Assembly (NCBI GenBank): GCA_025355665.1
Contig: JANXZF010000078.1
Coordinates: forward strand, 1 to 39,909
Length of the DNA: 39,909 bases
Reading direction: 5' to 3'
Source: Actinomycetes bacterium
GTDB taxonomy: Bacteria; Actinomycetota; Actinomycetes; Nanopelagicales; Nanopelagicaceae
In this document: piece after piece, positions 34,553-39,909 of the stretch
Position numbering within the stretch: position 1 is the stretch's first letter
Layout of the letters: every line of letters begins with the position of its first letter
Notes under the pieces: model-generated
Told to the model about the DNA's origin: nothing
The model's input: only the letters and a program-made list of their open reading frames with translations
Database searches by the model: none
Translations under genes and position numbers: made by a program

Positions 34553-34680
34553 ATCTTGGTTGCGAGCTACGGTAAAACCAAAGAGAACCAAAAGATCCAG
34601 CACATGCGCTAAAAGACGGTTAATCGCCTTGTAACTCGGGGGCACTTTCGTGTGGGCGCTCAAGAGAGAAGAATGGGTTC

Positions 34681-35358
34681 ATGGAAAACACCGAAAGGAT
34701 CGGTTTCCGAAGACTCGCACTGATTCTTGGCCTTTACGCGATCGCGATGGCATACCTCGAGTCCGCCGTTGTGGTCTATTTGCAGCGAGCACTTTCGATG
34801 ACCCCAGCTACGCTCTTTCCGCTTCGAGACCAAGTCAGCCTTGGCGGTCTAGGGACTATCGAGGTTGGCAGAGAAGTTGCAACTATTGTCATGCTTGCAA
34901 CCGTCGGCTGGTTAGCGGGACGAACTTCCCTCGAAAGGCTAGCCTGGACTTCTGTCGTCTTTGGTATTTGGGATATCGGCTATTACTTCTGGCTATGGGT
35001 TTTCATCGGGTGGCCAACAAGTTTGGGTACTACCGACCTCCTCTTTCTTCTTCCCGTGCCATGGGTTGCGCCCGTGGCTGCGCCGATGATCGTCAGCCTC
35101 GCTCTAATCGGATTTGGACTGGTCGCGGCTATTCGGCTCAATCGCGGCGAGCAAGTGATTCTTAAGGTCAAAGATTGGCTAACACTTTCAGTCGGCGGAC
35201 TTATTGTCTTTCTTAGTTTCACTCTCAATGCCCGACACATTCTTGACGGGGGCATGCCACGCAGTTTCAGTTGGCCAATTTTTCTGATTGGTATGGCTGT
35301 TGCCGGCCATGGCGCAAGGTCAATCTTGCTGCCGAAACCAAAGGCTCCAATTCTTTAG
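34681..35358 (+). CDS. Membrane protein of unknown function
   Basis: 225 aa, about six or seven hydrophobic segments. I do not recognise the family. Distinctive parts are the short cytoplasmic start, LGLYAIAMAYLESAVVVYLQRAL, GIWDIGYYFWLWVFIGWPTSL (many aromatic residues), and LPVPWVAPVAAPMIVSLALIGFG. An acidic residue (in YLES) and a D (in WDIGYYF) lie inside membrane segments, which could matter for function. It is not obviously linked to neighbours; the next gene starts 38 bases later on the same strand. Confidence 0.72.
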   Translation: MENTERIGFRRLALILGLYAIAMAYLESAVVVYLQRALSMTPATLFPLRDQVSLGGLGTIEVGREVATIVMLATVGWLAGRTSLERLAWTSVVFGIWDIGYYFWLWVFIGWPTSLGTTDLLFLLPVPWVAPVAAPMIVSLALIGFGLVAAIRLNRGEQVILKVKDWLTLSVGGLIVFLSFTLNARHILDGGMPRSFSWPIFLIGMAVAGHGARSILLPKPKAPIL

Positions 35359-35396
35359 AAGTACAATTTTCGAACTATTACGGAGAGGTCAGTCCT

Positions 35397-35948
35397 GTGA
35401 GCAAATTTCCTGAACGAACTAATTCTGCTGTATTGGTAATCGATGTTCAAAATGATGTTGTCGGCGAAGCGTGGCATCGCGATGAAGTCATCGGCAATAT
35501 CAATCTTTTAGTGGCAAAGGCAAGAGATGCAGGGACGCCCGTGATCTGGGTTCAGCATTCTGATCTGTACATGGAAATTGGAACGGAACCATGGGAGATC
35601 GTTTCGGAGTTGCAACCGCTCGTAACCGAGCCAAATATCGGAAAGAAATTCCGAAGTTCATTTGAAGATACCAGCCTCGATGAAACCCTTGCCGATCTTG
35701 GGGTTGGTCCTATCTATATCACTGGAGCGCAGACGGATTATTGTGTTCGGCACACTTCGCACGCAGCGTTGGAGCGCGGATATGACGTCACGCTCGTCGA
35801 GGATGCACACACCACATCAGATGGAGAATGGGATTCAAGAACCTTTAGTGCGTCTGCGGGAGTGGATGAGATGAACCGAGCGTTCCATAATTACAAATTG
35901 CCAGGAAGGACCAGCAATGTATTGAATGCAGCGGAGATCGTTCTATAG
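35397..35948 (+). CDS. Isochorismatase-like cysteine hydrolase
   Basis: 183 aa. The D-K-C catalytic triad is visible: D16 in VLVIDVQND, a lysine (about K84) in IGKKFRSSF, and C116 in GAQTDYCVRHT. Members hydrolyse isochorismate, nicotinamide or ureido-type amides, and the substrate is not clear. GTG 35397 is chosen because GGAGAGG lies 8 bases upstream and the longer frame runs back into the previous gene. Confidence 0.9.
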   Translation: MSKFPERTNSAVLVIDVQNDVVGEAWHRDEVIGNINLLVAKARDAGTPVIWVQHSDLYMEIGTEPWEIVSELQPLVTEPNIGKKFRSSFEDTSLDETLADLGVGPIYITGAQTDYCVRHTSHAALERGYDVTLVEDAHTTSDGEWDSRTFSASAGVDEMNRAFHNYKLPGRTSNVLNAAEIVL

Positions 35949-35976
35949 AGGGCTTGGCATAAAAAAATTGACCTTG

Positions 35977-37005
35977 CTAGAAACGAGGATGGAGGAAATT
36001 CGCAATCGGATCTATGTGTGCACTATATGCAATTGCGCCCATCAGGATTAAACCATAGATTGCACCAGTTATATGCGCGCTGTGATCGACGATCGAAGTC
36101 CGATGTGATGTCCTGGCCCTTTGCGCGAGCACTTCGCTGATTGCCAGGAATCCAAGGAAGAAGACGTATGCCGGCATTGGAATTATGCCCATAAAGACAA
36201 TAGTCGAACGCGGATTCACAAGCACCGCGGCTCCAATGACTGCGCAGATCGCACCGGATGCACCAAGGGATGAGAATGGAATTCTCTTGTTTCGATGACG
36301 AAGGTAACTCGGGATATTGCTCACGACGATCGCACTGATGTAGAAAGTCAGGAAGATCGTGGAACTCGTTGCAGCCGAATAAATTTGATTGAACTGAGTT
36401 TCGACGAATGGGCCAAATGAGTAAAGGGCATACATGTTCAGGAGTAGATGGACTCCGTTTGCGTGCAAGACTCCCGAAGAGAGCAGTCTGTAGTAATCAT
36501 GTTTGCTCCGTACAAGTTGTGAGGAGTTGACGTAGTTTTGGATCAACTTCTGATTATTGAGGGCAGCGATTGAAACAATCGACGTCAGGCCAATGATCGA
36601 GTAGCTCACCCAGCCGGAGGTGATGGGACGGTATGCGCTCAATAAATAGGTAGCAACCAAGCCGATTGCCATCGTGAGTACGGTGATCAACCACGGTCCC
36701 GAAGACGACTTTGCTTTAGGAATCCCCGCCTTCGGTTTCTTTCCCCGCCCGCGCTTGCCGACGTTCTTCTTGCGTTTGCGTGCTTGAGCCATGATCTCGT
36801 CCATGCTCTCTGCGCTGTAAGTTCGTTTGACGCCGTCCTCTTTCACCCATTGCTCCATCGGAGGACTGGGCGCCTCAGGCACGAACACCCCGGTCACCAC
36901 TTTGTCGAGGCTGAGCCTGTGTTTGCACTTTGGGCAGGTAAGTAAATTTGTAGGCACGGTAATGCCGCACGATGGGCATGGCCAACCGTTCTTCGTGCCT
37001 GTCAT
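35977..37005 (-). CDS. Rhomboid family intramembrane serine protease with N-terminal zinc ribbon
   Basis: 342 aa. The zinc ribbon CPSCG...CPKCKH has C10, C13, C24 and C27. A strongly basic segment (about 75-100, KRKKNVGKRGRGKKPKAG) follows, then seven membrane helices. The catalytic serine S250 is in LGASGAI and the histidine in DHSAHITGAIYG (about H311), with VHLLLNMYAL upstream as usual. The enzyme cuts membrane proteins inside the bilayer; the substrate is unknown. ATG 37005 places the ribbon at the N-terminus; ATG 37041 is possible. A rhomboid gene sits just upstream of murI in mycobacteria; here it is far away. Confidence 0.9.
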   Translation of the reverse strand: MTGTKNGWPCPSCGITVPTNLLTCPKCKHRLSLDKVVTGVFVPEAPSPPMEQWVKEDGVKRTYSAESMDEIMAQARKRKKNVGKRGRGKKPKAGIPKAKSSSGPWLITVLTMAIGLVATYLLSAYRPITSGWVSYSIIGLTSIVSIAALNNQKLIQNYVNSSQLVRSKHDYYRLLSSGVLHANGVHLLLNMYALYSFGPFVETQFNQIYSAATSSTIFLTFYISAIVVSNIPSYLRHRNKRIPFSSLGASGAICAVIGAAVLVNPRSTIVFMGIIPMPAYVFFLGFLAISEVLAQRARTSHRTSIVDHSAHITGAIYGLILMGAIAYSAHIDPIANFLHPRF

Positions 37006-37063
37006 AGGTACATAGTGACCGATGGCGAGGACATGCGCCATTCCGGGTAACGAAGAGATTCTG

Positions 37064-37534
37064 TCAATTCTTTTTGAGATAACCCAAGCTCAGTGATGCG
37101 GCGATGGCCATCCACACTTGATAGGGGACGAGAACGAGAAGTAGCCACCATGAGACTCTGTAAGAGACAAGCAGCATTGGAAGTGTCAATATTGCAGCCA
37201 ATATCAATGCAATTGTGGCTACCCCAAGATTGCGAGATACGTAGAACTGGTGGGCCCATAACAGGGCACATGCCACGCTAGCGGCAAAGAAGCTAAGCCA
37301 GAGAGTTGTGGCTGACCTTGAAAGTCGTTGGCCGACAAGAGTTGAGGCGATTGCGAGCACGACGAAGTTGTATGGCCAGATGGCTCCAAATACCCAATCA
37401 GGTGGCTGCCAAGATGGAGTGTTAAGAGAGCGGTACCACGCATCCCCAGATGAAACCCAGACACCTGATCCAACGGCATAAATTATGACAAGGCCGATGC
37501 CAAGCGAAGTCGTGATGGTGCGGAATGAGGTCAT
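37064..37534 (-). CDS. tspO: TspO/MBR family membrane protein
   Basis: 156 aa with five membrane helices. Family landmarks: NTPSWQPPDWVFGAIWPYNF, a WAHQFYVSRNLGVATIAL block, and PYQVWMAIAASLSLGY near the C-terminus. TspO binds tetrapyrroles and is implicated in porphyrin turnover and stress. ATG 37534 lies 6 bases after TAAACT at 37541-37546. The rhomboid gene lies 58 bases downstream on the same strand and may be cotranscribed. Confidence 0.94.
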   Translation of the reverse strand: MTSFRTITTSLGIGLVIIYAVGSGVWVSSGDAWYRSLNTPSWQPPDWVFGAIWPYNFVVLAIASTLVGQRLSRSATTLWLSFFAASVACALLWAHQFYVSRNLGVATIALILAAILTLPMLLVSYRVSWWLLLVLVPYQVWMAIAASLSLGYLKKN

Positions 37535-37568
37535 GCTGAGAGTTTAGTAATTGATTGGTGGAACTGAG

Positions 37569-37649
37569 TGCGGGAGGCGGGACTTGAACCCGCACGTCCG
37601 AAGACACAGGTTCCTAAGACCTGCGTGTCTGCCATTTCACCACTCCCGC
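37569..37649 (-). tRNA. tRNA-Leu (anticodon UAG)
   Basis: 81-base class II tRNA. The acceptor stem GCGGGAG pairs with CTCCCGC; the anticodon arm CAGGT-CTTAGGA-ACCTG gives UAG (bases 37614-37616); the variable arm GTC-TTCG-GAC is long, as in leucine tRNAs; the T-arm has GGTTCAAGTCC. The discriminator is A. The CCA end is not encoded. A TAGGAT at 37660-37665 could be its -10 box. Confidence 0.95.
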
Positions 37650-37730
37650 AAGAGCGTTGATCCTAGGTCAGGATCGGCAAGCCAAGGTTAAGGGCAATTG
37701 GGTTATATGCCAAAACCAAGGCTAAAAACG

Positions 37731-38957
37731 CTAGTTTGCTGATGCGCCTCGACGAGAAACCGCGTCCACACCCGCTGATACGAGAAGAACGACACCAGTC
37801 ACAATGAATTTGATGCCGGCTGCATATCCGAGAAGCCCCATGCCGTTGTCTATGACCGCGACGACGAGGCCGCCCAAGATCGCGTCGCGCATCTTTCCTT
37901 TGCCACCGAACAAGCTGGTTCCACCGATGACGGCAGCACCAACTGCGTAGAGAAGGGTTGAACTTCCGCCTGTTTGCGGCGAGATCGAGTTTTGGCGTGA
38001 GGCGAAAAGCATTCCAGCTATTCCGGCCAAGGAAGAGCAGATGACGAAGGCTGCGATTCGAACGTTTTTCACATTTATGCCCGCGCGTCGTGCAGCTTCC
38101 GCGTTTCCACCGACTGCATATATGTGGCGGCCAAATGCCGTGCGACCGAGAACAAAGGTCCCGGCGACGAGCAGGGCCAGGATCACCGGAACGACCACTG
38201 GGATTCCCTTGAGGCTCACGAGTTGAGGGTTGTTGCTGCGCTCGCGGTTTAGCGCGAATACTGCAAGGCCTGTGACGCCAAGTAAGCCAACCGTCTTTAG
38301 AATCCAAAGTTTGAGGAGTTCTGCTTTGAGGCCAACCTTGCGGCGAGAGTTGATTCGGTTGAGGCCACTCAATACGTAAAGCACGGAGACAGTTAGGTAG
38401 AAAATCCAGCTCCACATTGGGGAGAGGTTGTTGTTTTCAACGGCCAAAATTGAAGGGTTGTCAATTCGAATTGTTCCACCTTCTCCAGCGAGGAGCAGCA
38501 GCAAGCCTTGGAAACCAAGGAAGGCCGCCAGAGTCACGACGAATGAAGGGATTCCTAAGCGCGCAACCAACGTACCGATTACATATCCGAGTACGGCACC
38601 GACAAGAATGCTGAGAGGAAGTGCGGTGTACCAAGCCCACCCGTGGTTGGTAACCAAGATTACGAGTACTGCTCCGCATACCCCCGATGCGTAACCAGCA
38701 GATAGATCGATTTCGCCAAGAAGAAGGACGAAAACAAGCCCCATGGCGATCACGGTCACTGCTGCGGCTTGTGTAAGAAGGTTGGCGAAGTTACTAGAGG
38801 TCAAGAAGACATTCGACATGGCTCCAAAGACTCCGCACAGTACAACGAGTCCAAGGACCGCTGGGAGAGCGCCAATGTCACCGGCTTTGATACGACTCCA
38901 ATAGTCGCCCATCGCATCTTTCAATGTTGGCGCAGAATCTATGACTTCAGTGCTCAT
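37731..38957 (-). CDS. Monosaccharide ABC transporter permease, XylH-like
   Basis: 408 aa, longer than RbsC/MglC and close to XylH because of a middle insertion of about 80 residues (about 180-260). About 12-14 membrane helices. Family motifs are GEIDLSAGYASGVCGA, FVVTLAAFLGFQGLL, and GGNAEAARRAGINVKNVR (the coupling loop), then GGTSLFGGKG. It should import a pentose or similar sugar. The start overlaps the ATPase gene by 4 bases (ATGA). Confidence 0.92.
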   Translation of the reverse strand: MSTEVIDSAPTLKDAMGDYWSRIKAGDIGALPAVLGLVVLCGVFGAMSNVFLTSSNFANLLTQAAAVTVIAMGLVFVLLLGEIDLSAGYASGVCGAVLVILVTNHGWAWYTALPLSILVGAVLGYVIGTLVARLGIPSFVVTLAAFLGFQGLLLLLAGEGGTIRIDNPSILAVENNNLSPMWSWIFYLTVSVLYVLSGLNRINSRRKVGLKAELLKLWILKTVGLLGVTGLAVFALNRERSNNPQLVSLKGIPVVVPVILALLVAGTFVLGRTAFGRHIYAVGGNAEAARRAGINVKNVRIAAFVICSSLAGIAGMLFASRQNSISPQTGGSSTLLYAVGAAVIGGTSLFGGKGKMRDAILGGLVVAVIDNGMGLLGYAAGIKFIVTGVVLLVSAGVDAVSRRGASAN

Positions 38958-39718
38958 GCGTTGGATCCCGCCTTTTCGACCCCTGCCGATTTGCCCGTGG
39001 TGATTAATTCGATGATTTGATTAGGAATAACTTCGGATTTGCTAACTTGCGCGGCAAGGGTTCCCAAATAGAGCGCAGCAATGTTGTCTGCCACTTCAAA
39101 GACGTCGTTGAGGTTATGACTGATCAGAATGACAGCAAGCCCATTGTCGGCGAGTCGGCGAACAAGGTGGAGAACTTGCTCTGTTTGTGCAACACCAAGT
39201 GCGGCGGTAGGTTCGTCAAGGATCACAACTTTGCTATTCCAGAGAACAGCGCGCGCAATCGCGACCGTCTGACGTTGTCCGCCGGACAGCGAAGAAACGG
39301 TCTGGCGAATTGATTTAACAGTGCGAACGCTGAGGCCATCTAATGTCTTGCGAGCAAGGGATTCCATGTTGCTCTCGTTGAGAACATAACCCTTCTTCAC
39401 TTCGCGGCCCAAGAACATGTTGTGGACGATATCAAGGTTGTCGCAGAGAGCGAGATCTTGGTACACGACCTCAATGCCAAGTGCGGTTGCTTCACGCGGG
39501 CCATTGATTTCAACCTTATTGCCTTCAAAAAGGAAATCTCCGCCATCGGGAGAGTAGATGCCGGCGATGCATTTGATGAGGGTGCTTTTCCCTGCGCCGT
39601 TGTCACCAACAAGGGCAGTTACCTGACCCGAGTAGATATCGAGATCCACGTTCTTAAGTACATGAACTGGCCCAAAAGATTTGTTAACTCCTCTGAGCGA
39701 AAGTATTGGAGTGCTCAC
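38954..39718 (-). CDS. Monosaccharide ABC transporter ATP-binding protein, single-domain
   Basis: 254 aa. Walker A GDNGAGKST at 38-46, signature LSGGQ at 144-148, Walker B VVILDEPT with E169, switch histidine in ISHNLND. The QDLALCDNLDIVHNMFLGRE block is typical of CUT2 sugar importers. Most CUT2 ATPases (RbsA, MglA, XylG) are double-length; this one is a single domain like FrcA. GTG 39718 has AAAGGAG 8 bases upstream. The binding protein gene is expected just beyond the window. Confidence 0.93.
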   Translation of the reverse strand: MSTPILSLRGVNKSFGPVHVLKNVDLDIYSGQVTALVGDNGAGKSTLIKCIAGIYSPDGGDFLFEGNKVEINGPREATALGIEVVYQDLALCDNLDIVHNMFLGREVKKGYVLNESNMESLARKTLDGLSVRTVKSIRQTVSSLSGGQRQTVAIARAVLWNSKVVILDEPTAALGVAQTEQVLHLVRRLADNGLAVILISHNLNDVFEVADNIAALYLGTLAAQVSKSEVIPNQIIELITTGKSAGVEKAGSNA

Positions 39719-39767
39719 GCCATGCTCCTTTATCTAAAAATCTTTAGCGAGATCTTCTAGGACCGCA

Positions 39768-39909
39768 GTGTCCGAAGTCTATTCCTGGGTCAACAACTAT
39801 TGAGATTTGATACTTGAAAAAGTTTCGGCTCGGGGTTTAAACCCCGAGCCGAAACTTTTTCAAGTATCAAATCTCAATAGTTGTTGACCCAGGAATAGAC
39901 TTCGGACAC
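39768..39909. repeat. Perfect 142-base palindrome at the contig end, centred on a terminator-like hairpin
   Basis: Two 71-base arms (39768-39838 and 39839-39909) with no spacer, identical as reverse complements, running to the last base. The centre has the form A-run, GTTTCGGCTCGGGG, TTTAAA, its complement, T-run, which looks like a rho-independent terminator. The outer part has no such shape. A real terminator that caused a fold-back in the assembly explains both. The terminator would follow the expected sugar-binding protein gene upstream of the ATPase gene. Confidence 0.85.

Noticed and set aside
37659-37675. Terminator after the sugar permease gene or before the tRNA
   Set aside because: GATCCT/AGGATC gives only six base pairs with no T-run. 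It more likely reflects the tRNA promoter region (TAGGAT).
37663-38415. Long minus-strand open frame inside the XylH-like permease gene
   Set aside because: It is rich in R, P, S and H, has no domain, and lies in another frame of a clearly real gene: a shadow frame.
39768-39909. Insertion sequence end, phage attachment site or hairpin telomere
   Set aside because: There is no transposase or integrase nearby, the arms touch with no spacer, and the palindrome ends exactly at the contig end; an assembly fold-back is simpler.

Overview
The window reads as one contig from an actinobacterium (Actinomycetota), probably an uncultured planktonic lineage with balanced base composition and tight gene packing. 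The assignment rests on the gene order clpS - DUF2017 - mec - cysO - murI - rph - rdgB, which follows the Mycobacterium tuberculosis Rv1331-Rv1341 neighbourhood, on a DUF3039 protein, and on many apparently leaderless promoters (a TANNNT -10 box 6-8 bases before the start codon). Genus and species cannot be read from the sequence. The left edge cuts through pntA. The right edge is a perfect 142-base palindrome, probably where the assembly folded back on a terminator hairpin.

Layout. 1-1758: partial transhydrogenase pntA, argF and a divergent DUF3039 gene. 1847-3610: secreted GH18 hydrolase. 3651-7475: conserved actinobacterial cluster (ClpS, DUF2017, JAMM protease Mec, sulfur carrier CysO, glutamate racemase, RNase PH, RdgB). 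The cysM gene that normally sits beside cysO is missing. 7532-11822: a histone-H1-like membrane protein with an external FN3-like domain, an acyltransferase-SGNH protein, a DivIVA-like coiled coil with a basic tail, and a hemolysin III family protein. 11892-13214 and 20624-21946: two O-acetylhomoserine sulfhydrylase (MetY) paralogs, the second translationally coupled to glutamate dehydrogenase. 13350-19317: GNAT enzymes, an MFS exporter, a NatAB-like ABC exporter, a small membrane protein and a nucleotidyltransferase. 21951-25306: small accessory genes, including a DUF4260/TetR divergent pair with a palindromic operator.

25405-34552 is a coherent alpha-glucan utilisation locus: secreted alpha-amylase and LacI regulator on the minus strand, and on the plus strand a maltodextrin ABC transporter (binding protein plus two permeases) and two cytoplasmic GH13 enzymes. 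The inferred flow is extracellular starch cleavage, oligosaccharide import, then intracellular hydrolysis to glucose, under LacI control from two operator-like sites in the lacI-malE gap. No MalK-type ATPase is present here, so a shared ATPase elsewhere is implied.

34681-39909: an unknown membrane protein, an isochorismatase-like hydrolase, a zinc-ribbon rhomboid protease, TspO, tRNA-Leu(UAG), and the permease and ATPase of a second (monosaccharide-type) ABC importer whose binding protein is probably just beyond the contig end.

No CRISPR array, insertion sequence, prophage or rRNA was seen, and no stretch longer than 300 bases lacks a gene. The most interesting items are the H1-like/TM/FN3 protein, the CysO-Mec pair without CysM alongside two MetY paralogs, the widespread leaderless promoter layout, and the terminal palindrome.
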